Source: Narthecium ossifragum | Lineage: Eukaryota; Streptophyta; Magnoliopsida; Dioscoreales; Nartheciaceae | NCBI GenBank assembly: GCA_963920575.1 | Contig: OY986963.1 | Location: 4,254,896 to 4,318,895 of the forward strand | Length of the DNA: 64,000 nt | Reading direction: 5' to 3' | Shown here: positions 1 to 10,055 of the stretch, in pieces | How positions within the stretch are numbered: position 1 is the first letter of the stretch | Layout of the letters: every line of letters starts with the position of its first letter | Program-made: the position numbers and the translations under genes | Notes under the pieces: generated by a model | Databases searched by the model: none | Told to the model about the DNA's origin: nothing | Seen by the model: only the letters and a program-made list of their open reading frames with translations

Positions 1-600
1 AGGAACCTTTATCAGGTAGTGTTGTAATATTAAGAAAGCAGAAAAAAATCTACAAAAACTTTGCCGTAAATCTTAAACCAGATCAAGATATTTTATCGTA
101 ATGTCGCTTTCTCTTTCTTCTAAGAGCAAGAAGAAGATAATAGACTTGATAAAGTAGTACGATAGTCTAAAGTTAAGTCTTAATCTTTTTTCTTCTGTCT
201 GCAAATATTTGGAACTAATACATGCACTACCTAAAGAAAGATCATAGCCTAAATTATGTATGTAACTCATTCACTGCCTGACCTTCATACCAATCCAATT
301 CTATCGGCAGCCTGGATCATACGTGAAAGAGCCATCATTGCTCAATTAATGTCATATTTCACTCTCTAAACATGGTCCCATCATGCCCTACGATTCTGCT
401 AATATCATGTGCCCGTGAAAACATGGTAACATTTGATTCTACGGGTCCCCATTGTCACATGGCACGGGTAACTATCACCCTTTTTTGTTCGATCATGCCA
501 ATTTTTTCAGATGATCTTATCTTGATCGTATGATATATCCCATTTTAACTTGGATCGGACCACTCTATCCGTATGATAGAATGTACTGGATATTATATAA
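1..600. other. AT-rich intergenic DNA
   Basis: No convincing gene, RNA or repeat was recognised here. Short open frames on the minus strand have no recognisable domain and AT-biased codons. Confidence 0.6.
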
Positions 601-1368
601 TAGACTACTGGATTCCCGTGCCCCTGACACGGTTTAATTGATTAGTCATGATTAATCCATGATTTATATATTTTAATTAATAAATGCAACATCTCCATCT
701 TTATGCGGATGCCGCAACCTTCTGCATGCTAAGAGGGTGGCGTGCCTAATATAATAAGACTGTAATGTACAATCATGTTAAGGAGCAAACAAAGCTTACT
801 TGGATTAAAGAAAGAAAAAAAGATAAAAGATTCTTGTTTATAAGAAACGTATTTTAATCGTATTTTAAACGTAATAACCACCCCCCACAATCTCCTAGGA
901 CAAAGATAACCGTATTTTAGGAATAACTGAACTCATGTGGTGGGAGTGTTTCTTGACCTCTAGATAAAACTCTTCTAGCATCTTATGGGCCTTCAAAAAA
1001 AAGGAAAACCCTGTCTTATAAGATTAGACCAGTGGATTCCCGTGCCCCTGACACGGTTTAATTGATTGGTCATGATTAATCCATTGTTTATATATTTTAA
1101 TGAAAAAATGCAACATCTCCGTCTTTATGCGGATGCCGCAAACTTCTGCATGTCAAGAGGGTAATGGCAAGGAGCAAACAAAGCTTACTTTGATTAAAGA
1201 AAAAAAGAAAGAAAGATAAGAGATTCTTGTTTATAAGAAACATATTTTAATCGTATTTTAGGAATAACTGAACTCATGTGGTGGGGGTGTTTCTTGACCG
1301 CTAGATAAAACTCTTCTAACATCTTATGGGTCGTCAGATATATCAAAACCATGTCTTATAAGACTAGA
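601..1368. repeat. Tandem direct duplication, two diverged copies
   Basis: Copy A (about 601-1024) and copy B (about 1025-1368) share a head beginning GATTCCCGTGCCCCTGACAC, a middle with CAAACAAAGCTTACTT and a tail ending near GTCTTATAAGA. Copy B lacks two internal segments of roughly 40-55 bp that copy A has. Substitutions are scattered between the copies, so the duplication is not recent. No coding content is seen. Confidence 0.85.
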
Positions 1369-2040
1369 TAGATAATATTAGATAGATGACTAAACTACTC
1401 AGTGACTCCAACGGATATATTTGTGTATTTGTCTCAATGTCAGTAGACAGGATTTATTGCCTAAAAGGACCCCTAGTGATCTCTATTAGCGAACCGAGAC
1501 CCCATCCAAGTTTTTTTTGCAAATTTGGACCCCAAAGCGAGTTAATTCCAAAATTACCCCTTCAATTCACCCCAGTAAATGGCCATGGATGGCCATGCCA
1601 CATGACGTGGCATGGCCATCCGATCACCATCCCAACTATCCCCTTTGAAGTGACAACATCATCATTACATGGCCACTTGGCGTGTTTTCATTGGTCCACG
1701 TAAGATTTAAATATATATAAAAAGGAAAACATCCCATCCAAGGTGAGAGGAGAGGTTGTCACTCACCTCCTCCTCCTTCCGCCGATGTTTAGAATTGGAT
1801 AAAAGAAATGATTTTTTTGTTTTTTTTTAATTTCAACTAGCCCTTCACTTTGAATAGCGCTAAGGTGATCTTGCTCAATAAGAGAAGCCATCCAAGGCAA
1901 ACTCCGGCGCCACCTCCTGCTTGATCTGCCGTCAATTGCTACTGCTCCATTGCTTGCAAAGTAAATATTTCTTTTATTATATATGGATTTTCATATAATT
2001 ATGTCTTCTTTATTCTCAGACTCAATTGCTTCTATGATAG

Positions 2041-2298
2041 GTATCGACATGGACCGATGAGATCACCAGTGATGATAATGATGATGGGATCAATGACTCC
2101 AACCAATCCCAGCCTTACATCTCGTCAATGGCCTCCGATCTCGGGGTGCAAATCTCACAGGGAGAGCTCGACTCCTCATATCTGTCATCATCCCGGCCGT
2201 CGGATTCTGGCGAGCTGCGCTGGATTGAAAGAGCCCTCAGGCCAAGGACCAGGATCGCTCATCGGAAAGGATTCCCACGCCGAGCTCCCATCTTCTGA
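2041..2298 (+). other. GC-richer open segment, possible captured exon
   Basis: An 80-codon-scale frame ending at TGA 2296-2298 is open from a possible AG acceptor near 2040. It has no ATG of its own in that frame. The predicted peptide starts acidic (SDDNDDGIND), has a serine-rich middle and ends basic (RPRTRIAHRKGFPRRAP). Base composition rises above the AT-rich flanks. This is what a gene fragment captured by a Mutator-like element would look like, but I recognise no parent gene. It could also be chance. Confidence 0.3.
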
Positions 2299-2640
2299 TC
2301 AGAAAATATTCTAAAAGTGAATATTTATTATTGTTTTGCATCAGTATTAAGATTGAAAACCTTGATGAATAAGCAAGCAATTTAATAAATGCTAGCTTAC
2401 CATTGGTAGATTCTTTATTTTTATTATTATTGGAGGTTAATTTTACGTGATGTGATGCTCATGGCGGTCAAGGAAATGGTCGAACGGTGTCTGGAGGATG
2501 ATTTTAAGGTGCAAATCTGCCGCGTACTTTTGTGCGGCCTCCTTGATCTTTGTCGCAAAACAGTTGGCTACAAACGGGGTTCTCCCAGGTTTGCTGCTCG
2601 ATTCATCTATAGGATTGTATACACGCGTCAAATAAAATAA

Positions 2641-2795
2641 TACATGTACATAATAACACATATTAACGGGTATAAGCAATGATACGATGTTAACAACGAA
2701 CATAAAAGGTGCGCAACACATCAGGTAAAACAATGCATGAAACAAAATAACATGACTTAATATCATCTGCTATAAAAATATACCCGATGTTAACT
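2641..2795. repeat. Left part of a ~98-bp tandem array
   Basis: A full unit at 2692-2791 begins AACAACGAACATAAAAGG and ends TATACCCGATGTT. It is preceded by part of another unit. The same unit continues at 7103-7400, so the array was split by the LTR insertions between them. Confidence 0.75.
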
Positions 2796-2944
2796 GACTC
2801 GCCTTGAGATGCATCGTTAATTATCTCAAAGGCGGACAAAACAAAATACCGAACTATTACTTAACTACAACGTAGGTAGTAGGAGTACGGGCCGAGTCCA
2901 CAGGGAATTTGATGGTTGAATTACAAGATGATCTCTACAAGAGT

Positions 2945-5459
2945 TGTCACACCCCGACCCAGAAAACCCATCCAGGACGGGGCGTGAGGGTCCTAACACT
3001 ATTCATCATCAACCGGCGCAGTACAAGCGGAAAGGATAAACAATTTAATCAAAAGTAATCCAGAGGCTAAGCAGATTTAATCATAATATAACATCAATTC
3101 TTACAATATCTGAGTTTCAAAATACAGATTTATACAACATCCCAAAGGTTCTCCAAAAAGGGGTACAACAGTCATAACCTCCAACAAAACCTCAGGCGCC
3201 TCTGGATGTACTCGCGCCGCCAAAAGCCGAACCTGCTGGCTCCACTGAGGAGGAACTGCCGCCTGCACCTGCAAACGCAGCCCGGGTAGGAATGAGCAAA
3301 AAGCCCAGTAGGGTTCTACTCTACGGCACACTGAAGGGAGGAAAACCACAACAGTGTTGTCCCCCAGCCTAAGTCTAAAGGATGCCACGGGTCCCATAAC
3401 CCACCGATGTCCCAAGGGTTCCTGTCATGAAACCTCTCTCCTGAACATGTTACCAGGAGGACCACGGAAACAGTAACATGCAGGCTCTAACCCTTACCCA
3501 GCAGGGATACCACTGCCTGGGGACCACGTCGGGAGCTCCTCGGTTGCATCCTTAGCACTTGGGCTTGGAAGACAACACGACCTCTAAATCTCAAACAAAG
3601 ATTCGAGCCGACTATCGCAATCCTCAATCACCAAAGATTCAGATCAACAATCACACCCTAATCTTGACTACCCATCCACGGTCCTAAGGCTAGATCCGAG
3701 CTACCCGAGAGCCTCGGATCGGCGACCTAAAACATCGCCCGTCTAACCTCAAATGCTTCTAATGCATACAATGCATGAGCTTAAGCAAACATCTACCCTA
3801 GATGTCTCTATATGTCACATCAGCAGTTATAAGTTCCGCAGATATACAATAGCCCTCGGCACTCGCCGGCAAGAGGCTAAGGTTACACAGTTCCTCATTA
3901 GCTAGCACTCATAGCTAGCTAATGGTTAAGGAAACAACTAAGCATTTAATTTCTACCAAACATGTATTTTCCATCAAAACTTGAATTAAATGCAAGCATA
4001 ACCATAAGTTTGCAAAAAGGGAGGGAACTCGGATCAAACATCAAACCCGATGAAAGTCCTTTGAAAACATAATGAAATCCACTTACAAGCTTCCCTATAT
4101 GTTTAAGATTCAATCAAGATTGAAGGCCAATTAAGGAAAACCAGAAAACACTGTTCAAAAGGCCACGGACGATGCCACGGTCGATCCGTGCATCGACCGT
4201 GGGGCCACGGACGATGCCACGGTCGATCCGTGGATCGACCGTGAGGCCCACACGAAGAAAACCAAGGGCGACGGTCGATCCAACCATCGACCCTGAACAG
4301 CCCAAAACCAACCAGAGCCTGACGGTCGATGCGACGGTCGATCCGACGGTCGACCATCAGGTAAATGGCGAAAAAGCTAAGGTCCCACGGTCGATCGATC
4401 CATCGACCCTGGGAACCCAAAATCTCAACAGAGCCCGACGGTCGATGCGACGGTCGACCGTCAGGCCCAAAGCAAACATACTAAAGCTGGACGGTCGATA
4501 CATTGATCGACCGTCGAGCCTGACGGTCGATGCACCGATCGACCGTCGAGCTCAAAACGCAGTATTCCGGAAATCCATTTTCTAAGATTCGAAGGATCAA
4601 AACATGTTAGAATACAATCAAACTTTGCAAGCAAGTGTATTTTGAAGTGAGGGATCCAATGATGCAAAGAAATCCATATTTGGACGGTTAAATCCCATTT
4701 TAGGTCGGAAAACCAAAACCGACGAAACTTCGACAATACGGAAAACGAACCGTTACAATACCAGAATTTGCAGAGCAAGAATACAAGGAATGACCTACAT
4801 TGCACACCAGGAACTACAAGCATTCTAACATGGCATTCACAGCACAACCATAAACATCCTAGCCTAGTAGAACCCGATCCAAGGATCGAGGTAGAAACAC
4901 CTACCTTAAACGCAATCCCAGCATCTCCACGCGTCCAGCCAACCTCGCCGCAAAGATCCGCTACTCAAGCTCAGTCCTCCAAGCTCTAGCCCAGCCGGAG
5001 GAGAAGGGGAGAAGGGAGAGGAAGAGGAGCCGTCGGTGGAGAAGAGAAGGAAGAACCAGCCAAGGAAGAGAAGAAGGGAAGGAGAGAAGAGAGGAGAAAA
5101 GAGAGGGGAGCGGGTAGGGGGTTGGAGCCAACTGCTCCAACCACCCTCCACTCACCAGGCCCTCTAATGGGCCGGATCCTCTAATGGGTCGAAAGCCCGT
5201 TCGACTCGCTCACGAGCCCGAGCTGGGATCTTCCGATCCCGGACCCACCTATCCATTCTAAACAATCACATACATCAAACCAAGGCCGTGGATGCAACGC
5301 GGGTGTGAAACCGACCACCAGGGGGCATATTTACCAAAATGCCCCTGGGGTCCAAACCGCCACACGATCGCCCGATCGTGCCCGACGCGGAACCAAACCA
5401 ATAGGAAACCGGCTCTCGACCCACGTGGTCGAGCCAGGTCCGAGGGACGGGCCCTCACA
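2945..5459. mobile_element. Solo LTR, 2515 bp, with 5-bp target duplication AGAGT
   Basis: The element begins TGTCACACCCCGACCC and ends GGGCCCTCACA, so it has the TG...CA ends of an LTR. The five bases before it (2940-2944) and after it (5460-5464) are both AGAGT, a perfect 5-bp target-site duplication. There is no internal domain or second LTR, so it is a solo LTR left by LTR-LTR recombination. Its long length fits a Ty3/gypsy family. It carries an unusual palindrome array at 4160-4550 and a purine-rich stretch at about 5000-5110. Confidence 0.88.
4160..4550. repeat. Palindromic minisatellite, core ACGGTCGAT...ATCGACCGT
   Basis: At least seven paired words occur, each ACGGTCGAT (or CGGTCGATC) followed after a few bases by its complement ATCGACCGT. 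Each pair can form a hairpin or a symmetric binding site. The array lies inside the solo LTR. It opens long frames on both strands that encode only repetitive STV/DR-rich peptides, which I treat as by-products. Confidence 0.85.
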
Positions 5460-5756
5460 AGAGTTGTATAAAATTTGAATGGTTTTGATTAACTAGTTAA
5501 CTAAAGTATTTTAAAAACAAGTAAAGAAGGTGGTTTATTAGGATAAAGGTCCTAGGGGATTTTGATCCGAATTAGGGTCTAAGGATGTTCTCTATAAATC
5601 AAGATGCATGACTTCTAAATGAGATGGTCAAAATAAGAGATCGACGAGCATAGGATTAGTATCGCTCGTCGCTAATGAGATGTCGGGTTAGAATCAACTC
5701 ATCGCATTTAGCACAAGGGTAGGATCCATGATCAAGGCTTTAATTCGATCATGGCT

Positions 5757-5819
5757 CAACAATGGCCGGCTTAGGGTCCTATTGTTGGCAACAATGGCCG
5801 GCTTAGGGTCCTATTGTTA
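5757..5819. repeat. 31-bp direct repeat, two copies
   Basis: CAACAATGGCCGGCTTAGGG and the following TCCTATTGTTG occur twice back to back (5757-5787 and 5789-5819). The copies are identical, so this is a recent slippage duplication inside the LTR-like fragment. Confidence 0.9.
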
Positions 5820-6589
5820 ATTAGAGATCTAGGTTTTGCATGAATAAGAATGGTAGATAGGGTAGAATGAGGCTTGGATGGTTCTAGCACCCAAGTAGTG
5901 GATAGGATAGCTATGGCTTGGGTGGTTCTAGCACCTCAAGATCATAGCTTGCCTTGAGTGGTTCTAGCACCTCAAGATCCTATCCCTAGATCAAGGAGAA
6001 TTGGTCATGGTTCTAGTATGGACCTCTCTTTGAGACATTACATCAAACACCTATCAAACTTCTATTTCACAAGTAATTACATATAAGAATATATCAGGAA
6101 ACCATTCGATTATTTAATTCCTCAATGAATTATGATTCAAACCCTAGAATTAGGCATGATTCTAATATGACCTCTTCTTTGGGGAATTGAATCAAAGACT
6201 AAACAAGCATGTAATCTCTCTACATACACTTGTAAGAAATAAAGCATTCATTGAAAAAAACTAAGAATTACATGTGAATTCATACAAAATCCATCATTAC
6301 AAGAGTCATTACATGAAAAATTATAAAGAAATCAAAGATCTAACCCTAAGACATCACAAAATTCCCAAGGAGGAGGGATTTAGCTACTCATCTTAGGTAG
6401 GATCTCCATGGAAGAGGAGGCTTTACCCATCTTCTCCATCAAAATCCAACCCTTGGAGCACTCAATCTCTCTCTCACACTAAGGGGGAAGAAGGCTGGAG
6501 AAAGGAGGGAACAAGAGAGGAGGAAAAGATCCTAAAATTAGAGCCAAAACCCCTATTTATAGGCCCCAAGTCGTGGACCCTCGGATTAG

Positions 6590-6960
6590 ATCTGAGCCGT
6601 CCATTTATAACCGTCAGCAATCTTGGATTGATCCAAAGTAAGATTGGATCGATCCAAGATGAGCAAAAGATCATACCTTTCTGTGAAAAGGAAATATGGA
6701 TCGATCCCATTTAAATGTGGATCGATCCAATTTGTACCCAAGAATAAGTGCTCTTGGGAAAAGAAATATGGATCGATCCTGTGACGGTTTGGATCGATCC
6801 ATTTTGTACCGATCTCTCTAGGAAGAGATATTTGGATCGATCCATTAAGAATCCGGATCGATCCAACTTTGAATAAAAACTATGACCTTCTGGAAAAGGA
6901 TCGGGATCGATCCAAAATGACCTTGGATCGATCCAAATTGTCTGGATCTGTTTTACTGAT
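6590..6960. repeat. Array of GGATCGATCC palindromes
   Basis: About ten copies of (T)GGATCGATCC(A) or one-base variants are arranged mostly as pairs 15-25 bp apart, with pairs spaced about 70 bp. The array sits immediately upstream of the minus-strand TATA box at about 6550-6566, in the position of an LTR enhancer. Confidence 0.88.
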
Positions 6961-7102
6961 GTCTTTTGGTTCGAAATCCATGCAACTCTCTTCGAAAGCT
7001 CTTGTACCTGAAACCATATGAAAAGATATTAAAAATGCATTGCTTGAGAGCTAACAAAGCCCAGTTGAATGGGTGAATTATGTATATTTTGTGACTTATC
7101 AT

Positions 7103-7400
7103 TAACAACGAGTATAAAACAGTACGCAATAGGGCATGTAGATAAATAACGGGCACAAAATACCAGCACATATCATCATGTATAACCATATACCCGATTA
7201 TAACAACGAGTATAAAAAGTATGCCATAAAGCATAGAGAAAATTAGCGACCACAAAATACGAGTTAATACTATTGGGTATAAAAAGATACCTGATGTTAA
7301 CACCGAGCATAAAAGGTCCACAAAACAGTAGTTAGAAAAATGGCGATCACAAAATAGCAGGAGTTAATATCATCGGGTATAAAAATATGCGTGATTTCAA
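7103..7400. repeat. Right part of the ~98-bp tandem array, three units
   Basis: Units begin at 7103, 7202 and 7299 with AACAACGAGTATAAAA or a close variant. Each contains a CACAAAATA block and ends with a small inverted repeat, GGGTATAAAAATATACCC or a variant. Sequence drift between units is high. This continues the array seen at 2641-2795. Confidence 0.8.
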
Positions 7401-7709
7401 GATAATCGATGGCGAAAGTGTGATCAATGACTAAAAAAAAGGAGAGAATAAGGGTTAGAGTAAGGTAAACGATGGGAATGATCCATAGAAGGAAATAAAT
7501 GGAGATTTCTCGTTGTAATAAGGGTTTGTAGGTGTTCTTCTACACACTAGGGTAGAATAAAGCTACCTACCATTGGGTTTGGGTTGAAGACTTTGGATTT
7601 TCTTGGCCGCTATTACAATGGTTGTTTCCATGGCTTTGGCAAACGCATTCGAGAGTACTCCCTCTATTTCTTAGGCGATTGGGTGGACTCCAACTTCGGG
7701 TCGTAAGAT

Positions 7710-7922
7710 ATGACGACCGCCGGAGAAGACTTGGAAACACCGTCGGAGAAACACAGGGGGGGTTTCAAGTATCGGAAGAAGAAACGCCGGGCTAGAAATA
7801 GGAAGCTACTGCCAGAGAAGACTCGGAAAACACCGTCGGAGAAACACAGGGGGGGTTTCAAGGATAAGGAGAAGAAACGTCAGGCTAGCAATAGGAGGCT
7901 TGTTTTTACATGTAGGATTTAA
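7710..7922 (+). other. Basic ORF made of two 31-codon repeats
   Basis: A 70-codon frame contains the block TPSEKHRGGFK twice, 31 residues apart. Each copy is followed by a Lys/Arg-rich stretch (YRKKKRRARNRK and DKEKKRQASNRR). The matching DNA is a 93-bp tandem duplication, nearly identical in its first half. It lies within the long-inverted-repeat element and has no recognisable family. It may be a captured gene fragment or fortuitous. Little suggests expression. Confidence 0.3.
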
Positions 7923-8932
7923 TACCCGTCATTGAAGTCCGGTTTTGGCGCAAGGAGCAGCCGTTTCACATCGTCATGTCGCGTCTTCCCTGACGCGCCG
8001 TACAACCAGCGAATGGTAGCATGCCATCTGTCCACTACCATACGCTCTCGAGTGCCCTCTCGAGTCTCGCACGGGTTCAAATGCATCGGACAGCTATGAA
8101 TCGGATGGCCATTAATGTCAGGGGCAGTTTTGGGATTATGTAGGTTTGGGGTCAGAATGTGCAAAAGATATACGTGCAAAATTTTTATACACGCATATAT
8201 GCAATTTCGTACACATGAATATAATTTAGAACACGTACAATTGTTTTCAAAACCACGTGTATTAATAAAATACTCGTTATTCTGCTACTTACCCATCAGC
8301 CTCCTGCGTGAGTCCGTTTATCCACATATCTTCGACCGTGCGATCTAGTTCATCCTCTTCACTGAGATCTGGTTCGATGGATATGTTCAGGTCAATGTTG
8401 AGTAGGCCGCGGGGCTTACATGTCTTCTCACGCACCGAATCGGCGCTGTCAGAACTGAGTCATGCAAGGATGCAAGTGAAGCATGTGAAGGGGATAAGGA
8501 GATGACCATGGGAAGGGGAGAAGGAGATGACCATGGGAAGGAGATGAAGCAGGTGAAGTTGTAAATACCGGTAAGGATTTTGGCGGGCAGAAACATCTAC
8601 TGGCTGGAAGGAGGAGGAGGTGAGTGACAGCCTCTCCTCTCACCTTAGATGGGATGTTTTCTTTTTTTATATATATTTAAATCTTACGTGGACCAATGAA
8701 AACACGCCAAGTGGCCATGTAATGATGATGTTGTCACTCAAATGGGATAGTTGGGATGGTGATCGGATGGCCATTTACTGGGGTGAATTGAAGGGGTAAT
8801 TTTGGAATTAAATGGCTTTGGGGTTCGAATCTGTAAAAAAAGTTGGGATGGGTCTCGATTCGCTAATAGAGATCACCAGGGTCCTTTTAGTCAATAAATC
8901 CCACACCTTAGTCATTTCATCACTTAATCATA

Positions 8933-9271
8933 GGCTTTATGCGTTTGGTACCTGGGTTTTCAGTCAAATTTTTATGTGATACCTGGGTTTTAAAAAGTAG
9001 ACATTGAATACCTATTTTTCTCGAACCGTGTTTAATTGGTGCCTCCGTCCACCTGCCGTCTGCCGGTCTAACGACGGCCTGAGCGAACCGGTCACGTGCT
9101 TACACGTGACCGGTTCGCTCGGGCCGCCGTTAGACCGGCAAACGGCAGGTGGACGGAGGCACTAATTAAACACGGTTCGAGAAAAATAGATATTCAATGT
9201 CTACTTTTTAAAACTCAGGTATCACATAAAAATTTGACTGAAAATTCAGGTATCAAACGCATATTTTAGCC
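8933..9271. mobile_element. Foldback MITE with ~165-bp arms and ~10-bp target duplication
   Basis: The arms 8933-9098 and 9103-9271 are near-perfect inverted copies around a 4-bp loop (CTTA). CTTAATCATA flanks the element on both sides (8923-8932 and 9272-9281). Ends are GGCTTTATGCG and, on the other strand, GGCTAAAATATGCG. A 9-10 bp duplication and G-start ends suggest the Mutator superfamily. A G-box core (CACGTG) lies on each side of the loop, which is an intrinsic feature of the hairpin tip. No coding capacity. Confidence 0.88.
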
Positions 9272-9675
9272 CTTAATCATACATATTTATAGAACAGAAT
9301 TGTTGAGTGTAGTCTAAAGTTAAGAATATTTTGAAGAATCGCATCATTCGTTCATCACATAATCAATGCGTCAGTGGTCGTTGTCCCTGACAAGATCTTT
9401 AATTTATATTGCACGAACTGCTATAGGATACAGCTGGTTGGCAACACATAGAATCTTTGTCCTCCTGAAAGGATTTCCTAATAGAAAACATACATGAAAC
9501 CTCCTCTAGTCCAGGTCCCCCCGGTACCCACCTCCCTTGCTTCCACACACTTTTAATAGCACCATAAGATCTTATATACGCACATATAGCAGGCTTAATT
9601 AGAAATGGAACAAAGCCCAGCACCGTCCAACCAAAGTGCCAGACAGACATCTTTGTCTCTTTGAACCACCCTCTT

Positions 9676-9686
9676 GTATATATAAG
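9676..9686 (+). promoter_or_regulatory. TATA box of the gap-truncated ORF
   Basis: GTATATATAAG lies about 60 bp upstream of the ATG at 9742, a normal spacing for a plant TATA box with a short leader. Confidence 0.5.
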
Positions 9687-9741
9687 AGCTTGCCAGCTCT
9701 CCAGGCCTCTCCAAGAAATTAATTAAGAGCCATTTCTCCTA

Positions 9742-9855
9742 ATGGCTCTCTCAATTCTCTACTGTTTGGTTGCAACTTACGTTTTCGCGGCGATGGCAAT
9801 GGCGAGGCTTCTTCCTCCGGACCGGATCGCGGAACCTCCATCGGCCATTGTTTTT
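9742..9855 (+). CDS. 5' end of a putative secreted protein, cut by the assembly gap
   Basis: The frame starts at an ATG in the context TCTCCTAATGG and encodes 38 residues before the Ns. The first 21 residues look like a signal peptide: a short N-region, a hydrophobic core (LYCLVATYVFAAMAMA) and a small-residue cleavage region. They are followed by RLLPPDRIAEPP. A TATA box stands at a proper distance upstream. I do not recognise the family. Sequence after the gap belongs to a transposable element, so the rest of the gene is either inside the gap or was destroyed by the insertion. It could also be a short-lived chance ORF. Confidence 0.4.
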
Positions 9856-10055
9856 NNNNNNNNNNNNNNNNNNNNNNNNNNNNNNNNNNNNNNNNNNNNN
9901 NNNNNNNNNNNNNNNNNNNNNNNNNNNNNNNNNNNNNNNNNNNNNNNNNNNNNNNNNNNNNNNNNNNNNNNNNNNNNNNNNNNNNNNNNNNNNNNNNNNN
10001 NNNNNNNNNNNNNNNNNNNNNNNNNNNNNNNNNNNNNNNNNNNNNNNNNNNNNNN
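9856..10055. other. Assembly gap, 200 N
   Basis: Exactly 200 Ns, probably a placeholder length. The gap lies where the GC-rich, hairpin-rich left part of a transposon should be, which may explain why it was not assembled. Confidence 0.97.

Larger units (their letters stand above)
2800..7020 (-). mobile_element. LTR-like retroelement fragment on the minus strand, split by a solo LTR
   Basis: The two parts (about 2800-2944 and 5465-7020) interrupt the ~98-bp tandem array and so behave as one insertion. On the minus strand there is a strong TATA context, GGGGCCTATAAATAGGGG, at about 6550-6566. It is followed by a leader-like AC/TC-rich stretch, a long T-rich tail and an AATGAATG/TTTATTTC region, as in the U3-R-U5 of a long plant LTR. 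No protein domains are left. Exact ends and target duplication were not found. The family (probably Ty3/gypsy) is inferred only from length and layout. Confidence 0.5.
1450..8901. mobile_element. Large non-autonomous element with ~310-340 bp terminal inverted repeats
   Basis: The sequence at about 1450-1790 is repeated in inverted orientation at about 8595-8901. Both ends read GGATTTATTG(A/C)CTAAAAGG inward from the outside, and both keep matching up to a CTCACCTCCTCCTCCTTCC segment. Long inverted repeats of this size are typical of Mutator-like elements. I could not find a clear flanking target duplication, so the superfamily is an inference. Without the nested insertions the interior is about 3 kb. 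It holds a tandem array, two GC-richer open segments and no transposase. An alternative is two separate, oppositely oriented repeat copies. Confidence 0.7.

Noticed and set aside
4172..4585. Frames encoding TVD/RSI-rich repeats in the solo LTR
   Set aside because: These are translations of the ACGGTCGAT palindrome array and not protein-like otherwise.
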